Of a stretch of 64,000 nt of DNA, positions 9,365 through 17,986 are shown piece by piece. This DNA comes from Curtobacterium sp. MCLR17_032 (GTDB lineage: Bacteria > Actinomycetota > Actinomycetes > Actinomycetales > Microbacteriaceae). Each line of letters opens with the position of its first letter. Positions within the stretch are counted from its first letter, which is position 1. The stretch spans positions 2,356,001 to 2,420,000 of the forward strand of contig NZ_CP126268.1 of the NCBI RefSeq assembly GCF_003234795.2. The letters are read 5' to 3'. The notes under the pieces were generated by a model. It had not been told where the DNA came from. It worked only from the letters and a program-made list of their open reading frames with translations, and did not search any database. Made by a program: the position numbers and the translations under genes.

Positions 9365-11079
9365 GCACACCGCGAACACGAACCCACGCGGAGGCCGTCC
9401 GTCCCGCGGTCGTCCGCCGACGTGTCGGACCGCCAGTCGGTCGCCGTGAACTCGCCACGGTCATCGGCATCACCGTCGTGTTCGGGCTCGTCCTGATGCT
9501 CTGGGCGTACCTCAACCCGGCGCTCCACGGCCCCGACGAACTCGCGAACGTCGACGCCGCGATCCACCTCGCCATGGGACAGGGGTGGCCGCCGGCCGGG
9601 GACCTGCACTACCTGCAGGGTCTGCTCGGCCAGAACGTCCCGGTGCACCTCCCGCCGGCGCTCGACCGGCCGGACTTCGCGACGATCGTCGGTGACGGCT
9701 CGGAGAACGCGCTCGTCAACCCGATGTCACAGCACCCGCCGACGTGGTTCCTGGTGCAGGCCGTGGTCGCACACCTGCTCGACTTCGCCGGGCGCAGGTG
9801 GGACATCGTCGTGCTGGGCATGCGACTGGTCGACGTCGCGGTCATGCTCCCCGTCCCGGCGCTCGTCTGGGCCAGCGTCCGACGCGCCACCCGTTCACCA
9901 CGCACCGCCCTGGCCGCGACCGCGACCCTCCTGGCCGTGCCGCAGCTCGCACAACTCGGTTCGTCGGTCTCGGTGTGGGTGCCGGTGATCACCGCCGGCG
10001 TGCTCGCCACGTGGCTCGCGGTGCGGGTGCTCACCGGGGACCGCTCCTGGTGGACGGCTCTCGCCCTCGGCGGCGCACTGGCCGTGGGGACCGCGATGAT
10101 GGCCGGCGGCGCGATCGCCGTGCCGTTCGCGCTCCTGGCCGTGGTCCTGGCGCGGAACGGGTCCGGTCCGCTCGGCCGCCTGCTGCGCGCGCTCGTGGTG
10201 CTCGCGGTCCCCGCCGTCACCACCGGATGGTGGTACATCGCGTTGGCCGTCCAGACCGGAACCCCCCAGCCGGACCCGTTCCCGGCCGTGTCGTCGACCT
10301 GGCCCGCGAACGAGTCCCCTGCCCCCACGCAGTTCGCCGGCGCGTTCTGGAACGGCATGTCCAACTCGTTCTGGGGCCTCCTCGGCCGGTACGAGTGGCC
10401 GCTCTCGGCCGTGCTCGTCGACTCCTTGACCGTGATCGCCCTGGCCGCGGTCGTCTGGGGCCTCACCCGCCAGAGCGCGGACCGCCGCACCATGCTCGTC
10501 GCGGCTGCCTTCCCCGCCACGGCGCTCGTCGTCGTGCTCGTGCGCGACTGGGCCACGTACGCCAGTCATCTCGGGGTGACCGTCAACCAGGGCCGGTTCC
10601 TCTTCCCGTCGCTCGCCGCGTTGCTCGTGGTCCAGGCCTGCGCGTGGCGAGCACTCGTCGACAGCGAGACCGTCCGGATCCGTCTGGCACGCGCGGCGAT
10701 CGTCGTCCCGCCGCTGGTCGCCGCCGCAGCACTCGCGCTGCTCTACTCCGGGTCCTACGAAGAGCTCGTGTTCCGGATCTCGGTCGCGGGACGCCAGACG
10801 CTCATCGGCTCCCTGCCCTACGGTCTCCGTCCGCTCGTCGCCATCGCCGTCGCCGTCGCCGTGGTCGGGCTGGCGACGGCCGTGCTGGCATGGGGTGCCG
10901 TCGGACGCAGCGGACCACGCAGCGGAACGCCCGCCGCGATTGTCGGAGCGGATGACGCCACCGGGACACGCGAGACGGTGGACACCCTTCCCGCGCCGCG
11001 TCCCCCGGGCTCGTCGCCCGCTGCGCTGCCGGACCCGGACCCCGGCCCCGGCCCCGGCCCCGACCACGGCGACCGCTAG
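9361..11079 (+). CDS. DUF2142 / GT-C-like membrane protein, paralogue
   Basis: Protein of 572 residues; its ATG overlaps the preceding stop (ATGA). It aligns by eye with the previous gene: H-G-P-D-E-L-A-N-V-D replaces the D-E-x-x-H-x-D loop, so the usual His is Asn here, and S-Q-H-P-P-T-W-F matches Q-H-P-P. About 11-12 hydrophobic segments follow, then a hydrophilic tail of alternating Pro, Gly and Asp encoded by repeated GGCCCC. The His-to-Asn change may mean altered or lost activity compared with its two relatives here. Third member of the 6865-11079 transcription unit. Confidence 0.7.
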   Translation: MSTPRTRTHAEAVRPAVVRRRVGPPVGRRELATVIGITVVFGLVLMLWAYLNPALHGPDELANVDAAIHLAMGQGWPPAGDLHYLQGLLGQNVPVHLPPALDRPDFATIVGDGSENALVNPMSQHPPTWFLVQAVVAHLLDFAGRRWDIVVLGMRLVDVAVMLPVPALVWASVRRATRSPRTALAATATLLAVPQLAQLGSSVSVWVPVITAGVLATWLAVRVLTGDRSWWTALALGGALAVGTAMMAGGAIAVPFALLAVVLARNGSGPLGRLLRALVVLAVPAVTTGWWYIALAVQTGTPQPDPFPAVSSTWPANESPAPTQFAGAFWNGMSNSFWGLLGRYEWPLSAVLVDSLTVIALAAVVWGLTRQSADRRTMLVAAAFPATALVVVLVRDWATYASHLGVTVNQGRFLFPSLAALLVVQACAWRALVDSETVRIRLARAAIVVPPLVAAAALALLYSGSYEELVFRISVAGRQTLIGSLPYGLRPLVAIAVAVAVVGLATAVLAWGAVGRSGPRSGTPAAIVGADDATGTRETVDTLPAPRPPGSSPAALPDPDPGPGPGPDHGDR

Positions 11080-11082
11080 ACT
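11077..11082 (+). promoter_or_regulatory. Candidate -10 (TAGACT) of rmlB
   Basis: TAGACT overlaps the stop of the DUF2142 gene and would give a leader of about 35 nt containing the GAAGGA ribosome site of rmlB. The promoter would let rmlB-rmlD be expressed independently of the upstream genes. Confidence 0.4.
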
Positions 11083-11124
11083 CACCGCCGACCGACCGCT
11101 CACCGATCAATGAAGGAACAACGC

Positions 11125-12111
11125 GTGAAGATCCTCGTCACCGGAGGGGCCGGCTTCATCGGCTCGAACTTCGTCCGTCGTACGCTGCAGGACGCCTACC
11201 CCGGCCTCGAGGGTGCCGACGTCGTCGTCTACGACGCGCTCACCTACTCGGGCAACCTCGAGAACCTCGCACCGGTCGCGGACTCCCCGCGGTACACCTT
11301 CGTGCAGGGCGACATCACCGACGCCGCGAAGCTCGACGAGGTCGTCCCGGGCATCGACGCGATCGTGCACTTCGCCGCCGAGTCCCACGTCGACCGTTCG
11401 GTCCGCGACTCCGGCATCTTCGTCGAGACGAACGTGGTCGGCACCCAGCGCCTGCTCGACGCCGCGCTCCGCCACGGCACCGAGCGCTTCGTGCACGTCT
11501 CCACCGACGAGGTCTACGGCTCGATCAGCGAGGGCTCGTGGGACGAAGAGCGTCCGCTCGAGCCGAACTCGCCGTACTCGGCGTCGAAGGCCGGCAGCGA
11601 CCTGCTCGCTCGCAGCTACCACCGCACGCACGGGCTGAACCTCTCGATCACGCGCTGCTCGAACAACTACGGGCCGTACCACTTCCCGGAGAAGGTCATC
11701 CCGCTCTTCGTCACGAACCTCATCGACGACCGGCACGTGCCGCTCTACGGCGAGGGCAACAACATCCGCGACTGGCTGCACGTCGACGACCACACCCGCG
11801 GCATCGCGATGGTCCTCACCAAGGGCCGCGCGGGCGAGATCTACAACATCGGCGGTGGCACCGAGCTCACCAACAAGGAGCTCACCCAGCTGCTCCTCGA
11901 CGCCACCGGCAAGGACTGGTCGTACGTCGACCGCGTCCAGGACCGCCTCGGCCACGACCTCCGCTACTCGGTCGACATCTCGAAGATCCAGGCCGAGCTC
12001 GGCTACGAACCGCAGGTGCCGTTCGAGCAGGGCCTCGCCGACGTCGTCCAGTGGTACCGCGACAACCGCACCTGGTGGGAGCCCCTCAAGGAGCGCGCGG
12101 CGCTCAGCTGA
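11125..12111 (+). CDS. rmlB: dTDP-glucose 4,6-dehydratase
   Basis: Extended short-chain dehydrogenase converting dTDP-glucose to dTDP-4-keto-6-deoxyglucose, second step of rhamnose synthesis. The N-terminal Rossmann motif is T-G-G-A-G-F-I-G-S-N-F. The catalytic region shows S-T-D-E-V-Y-G and Y-S-A-S-K-A-G (Tyr-x-x-x-Lys), with S-N-N-Y-G-P-Y-H-F-P-E-K after it. I chose GTG 11125 (328 residues) because GAAGGA ends 7 nt before it; the ATG at 11110 overlaps that ribosome site and adds only five residues. rmlD follows 14 nt downstream. Confidence 0.95.
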   Translation: MKILVTGGAGFIGSNFVRRTLQDAYPGLEGADVVVYDALTYSGNLENLAPVADSPRYTFVQGDITDAAKLDEVVPGIDAIVHFAAESHVDRSVRDSGIFVETNVVGTQRLLDAALRHGTERFVHVSTDEVYGSISEGSWDEERPLEPNSPYSASKAGSDLLARSYHRTHGLNLSITRCSNNYGPYHFPEKVIPLFVTNLIDDRHVPLYGEGNNIRDWLHVDDHTRGIAMVLTKGRAGEIYNIGGGTELTNKELTQLLLDATGKDWSYVDRVQDRLGHDLRYSVDISKIQAELGYEPQVPFEQGLADVVQWYRDNRTWWEPLKERAALS

Positions 12112-12125
12112 GCCCGGCGACGACG

Positions 12126-12977
12126 ATGACACGCACCCTCATCACCGGCGCCGCCGGCATGCTCGGTCGCGACCTGCAGCTCGCGCTGCAGGGTCGTGAC
12201 GTGACCGCCCTCGGCCGCGCCGACCTCGACATCACCGACCCGGACGCGGTCGACGCCGCGGTCGCCGGCCACGACGTCGTGATCAACTCCGCGGCGTACA
12301 CGAAGGTCGACGACGCGGAGACCCACGAGGACGAGGCCGGCGCGGTGAACGCCACCGGCCCGAAGCTCCTGGCCGAGGCGGCGGTCCGCCACGGCGCCAA
12401 GCTCGTGACGATCTCGACGGACTACGTGTTCGACGGCAACGGCACCGCGCCCTACGCCGAGGACGCCCCGACCGACCCGCTGAACGCCTACGGGCGGACC
12501 AAGGCGGCCGGCGAGGCGTTCGTGCGGCAGATCGCGCCGGACTCGTCGTACATCGTCCGCACCGCGTGGATCTACGGCGAGCACGGGCCGAACTTCGCCG
12601 CGACGATGCTGCGGCTCGCCGCCACGCACGACACGGTGTCGGTCGTCACGGACCAGGTCGGACAGCCCACCTGGACCGGGGACCTGGCTGCTCGCATCGT
12701 CGAACTGGTCGACACGGACGCCCCGGCCGGCACCTACCACGGCACGAACTCGGGCCAGGGCTCCTGGTACGACTTCACCCGCGCGATCTTCTCGGAGAAC
12801 GGGCTGGACCCGGAGCGCGTGCTGCCGACCGACAGTGCGTCCTTCGTCCGTCCGGCACCGCGTCCGGCGTACAGCGTGCTCGGGCACGACGCGTGGTCCC
12901 GTGCGGGCCTCGCGCCGATGCGCGACTGGCGCGAGGCGCTGCACGCGGCGGTCGAGGCCGGCGCGCTCCGGCGCTGA
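12126..12977 (+). CDS. rmlD: dTDP-4-dehydrorhamnose reductase
   Basis: Last enzyme of dTDP-L-rhamnose synthesis, an NAD(P)H-dependent reductase of the extended SDR family; 283 residues, normal length. It starts with T-G-A-A-G-M-L-G-R-D-L, has N-S-A-A-Y-T-K-V-D-D-A-E, S-T-D-Y-V-F-D-G and Y-G-R-T-K-A-A-G-E (catalytic Tyr and Lys). It ends with the family's P-R-P-A-Y-S-V-L region. It lies 14 nt after rmlB in the same transcript, and a perfect 40-nt palindrome just past its stop probably ends the message. Confidence 0.95.
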   Translation: MTRTLITGAAGMLGRDLQLALQGRDVTALGRADLDITDPDAVDAAVAGHDVVINSAAYTKVDDAETHEDEAGAVNATGPKLLAEAAVRHGAKLVTISTDYVFDGNGTAPYAEDAPTDPLNAYGRTKAAGEAFVRQIAPDSSYIVRTAWIYGEHGPNFAATMLRLAATHDTVSVVTDQVGQPTWTGDLAARIVELVDTDAPAGTYHGTNSGQGSWYDFTRAIFSENGLDPERVLPTDSASFVRPAPRPAYSVLGHDAWSRAGLAPMRDWREALHAAVEAGALRR

Positions 12978-12995
12978 GCCGCCAGCCACACACGA

Positions 12996-13035
12996 GACGG
13001 GAGGCGCGGTGCCAGCTGGCACCGCGCCTCCCGTC
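12996..13035. terminator. Perfect 40-nt palindrome, bidirectional terminator and dispersed repeat copy
   Basis: Sequence reads GACGGGAGGCGCGGTGCC, then AGCT, then the exact reverse complement. It lies between the convergent rmlD and glycosyltransferase genes, so it can end both messages. There is no U-tract. Its left 17 nt recur inside maf (31248-31264), and a variant with compensated changes lies at 60729-60776. Confidence 0.75.
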
Positions 13036-13061
13036 CGTCGTCGGTCCGGGACGTCGCGACA

Positions 13062-13095
13062 GCGGACGTGTCGCGTCAGCGGACGTGTCGCGTCA
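13062..13095. repeat. 17-nt tandem repeat, two copies plus partial
   Basis: GCGGACGTGTCGCGTCA occurs at 13062-13078 and 13079-13095, followed by GCGGACG. The second copy contains the stop codon of the minus-strand glycosyltransferase, so slippage here would alter the gene end only downstream of coding. Confidence 0.8.
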
Positions 13096-14208
13096 GCGGA
13101 CGACCGCGCGCAGCCGTTCGTCGAGCGGTCCGACGGCGGCCGCCGGACGGAACCGTTCAGCGGCCGCAGCAGCAGCGGAGCGACGTCCGGCGAGCAGCGA
13201 CCGGTCCGCGGCGAGTGATCGGAGCGTGTCGGCGAGCGCGGCAGCGTCCCCCGGCGGGACACCGATGACGGCATCGCCGAACGCGCGACGCTGCGGGGCG
13301 GTGTCGCTCGTCACCACCGCGAGACCGGCGGCGGCGCACTGGTAGACCTTGTTCGGCACGACCTTCTGCGCCTTCGGCGTCGTCCCGAGGATGCCGATGC
13401 CGACGTCGTGGCCGGCGACGAGTGCCGGGAGGTCCTCGGACGTGACCCACGGGATCCACTCGGTCCTGGCGCCGCCCCGAGCCGCGGCCTGCGCGACGTC
13501 GAGGTCCTGACCGGAGCCGATCATGGTGACGTGCACCGGCTCCTCCGGTCGGAGCAGGCCGATCGCGGCACCGATCGTCGCCGCGCCCTGCAGCGGGGTG
13601 AAGAGCCCGTAGAACACCACGCGCAGCGGCCCGCCGGTCGTGTCGACGGGCGACACGGGCTGGGCGGCGTCGTACCACTGCGCCGTGGCACCCACGGGGA
13701 CGACGACCGCCTTCGCCCGCAGCCGCTCGGGCACCAGGTCCCGGTGCTCGTCGGTGTCCAGGACGACCACGTCGGCGATCCGCAGGGCTGCCGCGTCGAT
13801 CGCGCGGAGCAGCCGCTGCTTGAGCCCGGTGCCGCCGACACCGCGGTCCTGTGCGGTCGTCGCGGCGAACACCAGGTGGTCGAGCACGATCGTGGTCCGC
13901 GGGAACAGCAGCCGTGCGAGCCAGACGTCGAAGTGCCCCATGTAGCCGACGAGTACCGCATCGGGTCGTCCGGCGGCCCGCGCGCGCAGGGCCTTCCCGG
14001 TCAGTCGTGACCAACTGCGCACGAGTCGCACGGCCATCTGCACGGCTCCGGACCGAGCGCCGAGCATCGCCACGCGCTCCCGCGTCGACAGGCCGAGCGG
14101 GACGTTCGCCTCGGCCACCCGGTGTCCTCGTGCGCGGAGGCCGTCGGCGAGCACGCGCACCCGTGGGTGGTCCGCTGCCTGGTATGTTCCGAAGGCCAAG
14201 ATCCGCAC
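13093..14208 (-). CDS. Glycosyltransferase family 4
   Basis: GT-B glycosyltransferase of 371 residues. N-terminus V-R-I-L-A-F-G-T-Y, then D-H-P-R-V-R-V-L, with the acceptor-side domain to about residue 170. The C-terminal half has F-Y-G-L-F-T-P-L-Q-G and the donor-site region with P-N-K-V-Y-Q-C-A-A-A-G-L-A-V-V-T-S, where family 4 enzymes bind the nucleotide-sugar. GTG at 14208 is preferred because GAGAGG precedes it by 9 nt; the ATG at 14244 adds 12 residues lacking similarity. It is divergent from the YbhN-like gene and convergent with rmlD. Substrate unknown, probably a surface-glycan sugar. Confidence 0.8.
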   Translation of the reverse strand: MRILAFGTYQAADHPRVRVLADGLRARGHRVAEANVPLGLSTRERVAMLGARSGAVQMAVRLVRSWSRLTGKALRARAAGRPDAVLVGYMGHFDVWLARLLFPRTTIVLDHLVFAATTAQDRGVGGTGLKQRLLRAIDAAALRIADVVVLDTDEHRDLVPERLRAKAVVVPVGATAQWYDAAQPVSPVDTTGGPLRVVFYGLFTPLQGAATIGAAIGLLRPEEPVHVTMIGSGQDLDVAQAAARGGARTEWIPWVTSEDLPALVAGHDVGIGILGTTPKAQKVVPNKVYQCAAAGLAVVTSDTAPQRRAFGDAVIGVPPGDAAALADTLRSLAADRSLLAGRRSAAAAAAERFRPAAAVGPLDERLRAVVR

Positions 14209-14270
14209 GTGGGCCGTCCTCTCCGATGCTCGCGTGCGCCGCATCCGAGCCGGCGCCCGATCAACCCTAG

Positions 14271-15266
14271 GTGAGAATGACCGAACCCCAGCAGCCCGCC
14301 GGACGCTCCCGGACGAAGACGATCGTCCGGGTCGTCGGCCTGGTCGTCGCCCTCGTGCTGTGCGTGGCCTTCCTCGTCCCGCGCGCCGGGGACATCGTGG
14401 ACGCGTTCGGTCGGCAGGACCCCCTGACCCTCGTCGCCGCCTTCGTCACCGGCGGTGCAGCGACCTACGTCACGTTCCTGTCCTGGCGGGCGCTGATGTC
14501 CGGGGCCGGTCACCGCATCCCCCTCGGCGCCGCCCAGCGCGTGTTCTTCCTGTCGCAGATCGGCAAGTACATCCCCGGGTCCGTCTGGCCGATCGTGGCG
14601 CAGGCCGACCTCGGCCGCGAGCACCGGGTGCCGGCGGCGCGCAGCGTCGCGGTGGGGATGCTCACGCTCCTCATCAGCTGTGGCGCGGGTGTCTCGATCG
14701 CGGCGGTCACGATCCCGTTCGTCCAACCCGACGCGTTCTCGCGGTACTGGTTCGTGGTGCTGCTCGTGCCCGTGGTCCTCGCCGCGCTGCACCCCGCCGT
14801 GCTCCGCTTCGGCCTGCGGCTCGCCTCGAGGGTCACTCGGCGCGACCTCGGCACGCTCGAGATCAGTACCGGCGCGGTCGTCCGGGCGTTCGGCTGGGCG
14901 CTGTTGGCATGGGTCGTGTTCGGCCTGCACATCGTGCTGGTGCTCATGCCGCTCGGACACGTCGACCTCCGCGTGACGACCTTGACCGTCGGTGCCTACG
15001 CCCTCGCCTGGCTCGTCGGCTTCCTGGTCTTCTTCCTGCCGGCCGGACTCGGCGGCCGTGAAGCGGTCCTCACCGCCCTGCTCACCGCGGGGGTACCGCT
15101 CGGCGCTTCCGCCGCGGTCAGCGTCGCCGTGACCTCGCGGGTGCTGCTGACGGTCGTCGACCTCGTGTTCGCCGGTGCCGCGGTCCTCGGAGAACGCCGA
15201 CGTCGGCGTTCTCCGGCTGAGGACGCCACCAGCGACCTCCCCGGTTCTGCCGAACGCCACTGGTAG
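14271..15266 (+). CDS. YbhN / UPF0104-family membrane protein (flippase-like domain)
   Basis: Protein of 331 residues with about eight membrane segments. It shows the pattern of the lysylphosphatidylglycerol-synthase transmembrane region/YbhN family: S-Q-I-G-K-Y-I-P-G-S-V-W-P, then F-F-L-P-A-G-L-G-G-R-E-A-V. In glycan loci such proteins are suggested to take part in lipid or lipid-linked sugar movement, but their biochemical role is not settled. Two starts are possible, GTG 14271 or ATG 14277, only two codons apart and both next to AGGTGAG. It is followed 55 nt later by a glycosyltransferase. Confidence 0.8.
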   Translation: MRMTEPQQPAGRSRTKTIVRVVGLVVALVLCVAFLVPRAGDIVDAFGRQDPLTLVAAFVTGGAATYVTFLSWRALMSGAGHRIPLGAAQRVFFLSQIGKYIPGSVWPIVAQADLGREHRVPAARSVAVGMLTLLISCGAGVSIAAVTIPFVQPDAFSRYWFVVLLVPVVLAALHPAVLRFGLRLASRVTRRDLGTLEISTGAVVRAFGWALLAWVVFGLHIVLVLMPLGHVDLRVTTLTVGAYALAWLVGFLVFFLPAGLGGREAVLTALLTAGVPLGASAAVSVAVTSRVLLTVVDLVFAGAAVLGERRRRRSPAEDATSDLPGSAERHW

Positions 15267-15269
15267 CCT
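15264..15269 (+). promoter_or_regulatory. Candidate -10 (TAGCCT) before the family 4 glycosyltransferase
   Basis: TAGCCT overlaps the stop codon of the YbhN-like gene and would start a leader of about 45 nt that contains GAGGA upstream of the ATG at 15322. Confidence 0.35.
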
Positions 15270-15321
15270 CGTCAGTCGTCCCCCGCACCACCCGGACCGC
15301 ACCACCGAGGAGCCCTGCCAG

Positions 15322-16464
15322 ATGACCACTCTCCGCGTGATCGTCGACCAGGTGCTCGCACCGGTACCCGGCGGCATCGGCCGTTACGCGGAGGAACTCA
15401 CCCGGCAGCTGATCGCGACCGCCCCGGACGGCTGTGACGTCGAAGCGGTCGTCTCGGCGTCCTCGGCCGCCGAACTCGAACGGCTCCGGATCCTGCTGCC
15501 CGGGCTCGCCGGCCTCGACCGACTGGCACTCCCCCGGCGGGAGCTGTCCCTCGCGTGGCAGGGCGGTCTGGCCCGCGGTGCCTCGCACGGCATGGTGCAC
15601 GCCCCGAGCGTCCTCGCCCCGCTGGTCAAGCACGACCGGGTGCAGGAGCCGGGCCGGCAGACGGTCGTCACGGTGCACGACACCGTGCCGTGGACGAACC
15701 CGGAGACCCTGACCCCGCGCGGCGTGCACTTCCACAAGGCGATGGTGAAGCGTGCGTACAAGTACGCCGACGCCGTCGTCGTGCCGACCCACGCCGTCGC
15801 CGCGCAGCTCAACGAGATCCACCGGTTCGACGACCGGTTGCGGGTCATCGGCGGCGCCCCGAGCGGACGCCTGCGCGTGCCGGTCGACGCCGACCTCCGC
15901 GCCGAGCGGCTCGGACTGCCCGAACGCTACGTCCTGGCCGTCGGCACGCTCGAACCGCGCAAGGGCCTGACCGCCCTCATCGAGGCCATGGCCCACCCCG
16001 AGGCGCCGGACGACGTCCCGCTCGTCATCTCCGGGCCGGACGGCTGGGGCGACGTCGACGTGCACGGCACCGCCGAGCGCGCCGGACTCGACCCGTCCCG
16101 GGTGAAGGTGCTCGGCCGCGTCGACGACGCCGACCTCGCCGTGGCCTACGACCGTGCCACCGTCTTCGTGTTCCCGAGCCTCGCCGAGGGCTTCGGGCTC
16201 CCGGTGATCGAGGCGATGAGCTTCGGCGTGCCCGTCATCCACTCCGACGACGACGCCGTCACCGAGGTCGCCTCCGACGCCGGCATCAGCGTCGCCCGCA
16301 ACCCGCGTGCGTCCTACCCGGAGCGGCTGGCCCAGGCGATGTACCAGGTCGTCAACGACCCGCACCTCGCCGGGCAGCTCGCGATCGCCGGGCCGGACCG
16401 TGCGCGGATGTTCGACTGGCGCGACTCCGCCCTCGAGACCTGGCAGCTGCACGCGGACCTCTGA
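15322..16464 (+). CDS. Glycosyltransferase family 4 (mannosyl/rhamnosyltransferase-like)
   Basis: GT-B enzyme of 380 residues. The N-terminal glycine-rich P-V-P-G-G-I-G-R-Y-A-E-E-L is typical of family 4 enzymes, followed by V-V-T-V-H-D-T-V-P and V-V-V-P-T-H-A-V. The donor half has V-G-T-L-E-P-R-K-G-L and the E-x7-E motif region E-G-F-G-L-P-V-I-E-A-M. The ATG at 15322 is preceded by GAGGA at about 10 nt. It is probably cytoplasmic or peripheral at the membrane. The donor, GDP-mannose or dTDP-rhamnose, is not decided by sequence; both are made by enzymes in this window. Confidence 0.85.
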   Translation: MTTLRVIVDQVLAPVPGGIGRYAEELTRQLIATAPDGCDVEAVVSASSAAELERLRILLPGLAGLDRLALPRRELSLAWQGGLARGASHGMVHAPSVLAPLVKHDRVQEPGRQTVVTVHDTVPWTNPETLTPRGVHFHKAMVKRAYKYADAVVVPTHAVAAQLNEIHRFDDRLRVIGGAPSGRLRVPVDADLRAERLGLPERYVLAVGTLEPRKGLTALIEAMAHPEAPDDVPLVISGPDGWGDVDVHGTAERAGLDPSRVKVLGRVDDADLAVAYDRATVFVFPSLAEGFGLPVIEAMSFGVPVIHSDDDAVTEVASDAGISVARNPRASYPERLAQAMYQVVNDPHLAGQLAIAGPDRARMFDWRDSALETWQLHADL

Positions 16465-16615
16465 CCCGCGGGATCCGCGGGTCCGGACGGGTTCCGGTGG
16501 GGCGGCGTCCGCCGGAACCAGCGGATCCCCTCGGGTGCGTCACGGCTCGGCATCGATCGTCGGCTCCGCCGTGTCCCTGGCCGGGAGGCTCGTCCCTGCC
16601 TGCCAGGATCGGCTC

Positions 16616-17341
16616 ATGACCCGTCGTCACCCGTCCACGGCCCTCACCGCCGCCATCACCGTCGGCGTCGGTGCGGCCCTGTTCCTCACCGCCTGCTCGG
16701 GCGGCGACACCCCGGCACCGACCCGGAGCGCGACGGCCACCGCGACGACGACCCCGAAGCCGACCCGGACCCCCTCGCCGACCCCGACGGCGACCACCCC
16801 GGCCGTCCCGTCCACCCCCGCGAGCGCCACGGCAGCACCGGCTCCCGGTGACGGCGGCGACTCTGACGGCGGCGACGCCGACGGGTCCGGACAGGGCACC
16901 GGGAACGGCGGCGGCGTCACGAACCCCGTCAGCGTCGACTTCGGCACCGTCACCCAGCAGGGCATCGCGGCGGCCGGCGGCGGCAAGGTCGTCTCCCTCG
17001 CGGGCTCGGGTGACCTCTGGACCGTGGTCGTCGCCGGACCGGACGGGTCGCTCACGCAGTCCGTCGTGTCCGCCACGCTCGGCCGGGTCACGTCCGGGCC
17101 GTTCCCGAAGGACTCCGACGCCGCGACGAAGACGGCGAACGCAGCACGCGCTGCCGGCCTGCGGGTCGACGCGAACGCGGCCGCGGCGAAGGCGACCGCG
17201 GCGGTCCCGGGCAGCTCACTCCGCGGCCTGCAGCTCGGTGGCAGCGGTTCCGCACCGGTGTGGACCGCGACGGTCGCCACGGGTGGAGCCACCCGTACCG
17301 TGACCGTGGACGGCGTGACGGGCGCGGCCCGGGCCTCCTGA
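16616..17341 (+). CDS. Lipoprotein with PepSY-like repeats
   Basis: Predicted lipoprotein of 241 residues: a short basic start, a hydrophobic stretch and the lipobox L-T-A-C, then about 60 residues of Thr/Pro/Ala-rich linker and a Gly/Asp-rich patch. The remaining part looks like two PepSY-type units: V-D-F-G-T-V-T-Q-Q-G-I-A-A-A with K-V-V-S-L and W-T-V-V-V-A, then A-A-A-K-A-T-A-A-V-P-G-S-S with L-Q-L and W-T-A-T-V-A. PepSY domains are linked to inhibition of secreted proteases or sensing at the cell surface. It lies 150 nt from the glycosyltransferase, probably as its own unit. Confidence 0.7.
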   Translation: MTRRHPSTALTAAITVGVGAALFLTACSGGDTPAPTRSATATATTTPKPTRTPSPTPTATTPAVPSTPASATAAPAPGDGGDSDGGDADGSGQGTGNGGGVTNPVSVDFGTVTQQGIAAAGGGKVVSLAGSGDLWTVVVAGPDGSLTQSVVSATLGRVTSGPFPKDSDAATKTANAARAAGLRVDANAAAAKATAAVPGSSLRGLQLGGSGSAPVWTATVATGGATRTVTVDGVTGAARAS

Positions 17342-17361
17342 CCGACAGGTCGTCCTGCTGA

Positions 17362-17384
17362 CCGGTGGCCGCCCCGCCCACCGG
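17362..17384. terminator. Possible small hairpin between convergent genes
   Basis: CCGGTGG and CCACCGG are separated by 9 nt, between the convergent lipoprotein and purE genes. The stem is only 7 bp and lacks a U-tract, so termination here is uncertain. Confidence 0.35.
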
Positions 17385-17437
17385 CTGGGGCGCTGTTGCC
17401 TGCCGTCGCTCGTGGCGGCGCGTCGGGCCGGACGACC

Positions 17438-17947
17438 TCAGCGTGCGTCGCGGAGCGCCTGCGCCTTCCGCTCGACGGCTTGCTCGAGCTCGGCCGCGTA
17501 CTCGGCCAGGCGGGTCGCGACCGTGGGCTCCGAGCTGCCGATGATGCGGGCCGCGAGCAGTCCGGCGTTCGCTGCCCCGTTGATCGCCATCGTCGCGACC
17601 GGGATGCCCGCGGGCATCTGGACGATCGACAGCAGTGAGTCGAGGCCGTCGAGGCGGGCGAGCTGCACCGGCACCCCGATGACGGGCAGGGTCGTCACCG
17701 AAGCGACCATGCCGGGCAGGTGGGCGGCCCCACCGGCGCCGGCGATGACGACGCGGATGCCGCGGCCGGCAGCCTCACGGCCGAAGCGCATCATCTTGTC
17801 CGGGGTGCGGTGCGCCGACACGACGTCCGCCTCGTAGGGGATGCCGAGTTCGTCGAGGACGTCGGCGGCGGCGCGCATGGTGGGCCAGTCCGAGTCGGAA
17901 CCCATGATGACGGAGACGAGGGGGGCGGGAGCGGAGCTGTCGGTCAC
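17438..17947 (-). CDS. purE: N5-carboxyaminoimidazole ribonucleotide mutase
   Basis: Class I PurE, moving the carboxyl group of N5-CAIR to give CAIR in purine synthesis; 169 residues, normal. Conserved blocks are M-G-S-D-S-D-W-P near residue 15, S-A-H-R-T-P-D with the catalytic His, and [16 protein letters not shown] start lies 7 nt after a TAGGCT -10, so it is probably leaderless. Its partner purK is 2 kb away, separated by the GH6 gene on the same strand. In many actinobacteria purK and purE are adjacent or nearly so, so GH6 may have been inserted between them. Confidence 0.95.
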   Translation of the reverse strand: MTDSSAPAPLVSVIMGSDSDWPTMRAAADVLDELGIPYEADVVSAHRTPDKMMRFGREAAGRGIRVVIAGAGGAAHLPGMVASVTTLPVIGVPVQLARLDGLDSLLSIVQMPAGIPVATMAINGAANAGLLAARIIGSSEPTVATRLAEYAAELEQAVERKAQALRDAR

Positions 17948-17954
17948 CCTGTCG

Positions 17955-17960
17955 AGCCTA
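17955..17960 (-). promoter_or_regulatory. Likely leaderless promoter of purE (-10 TAGGCT)
   Basis: Minus-strand TAGGCT ends 7 nt before the GTG start of purE. The gap is too short for a leader with a ribosome site. Confidence 0.55.
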
Positions 17961-17986
17961 GCGGCGGGCGGCAGCAGTGCGTCTGG

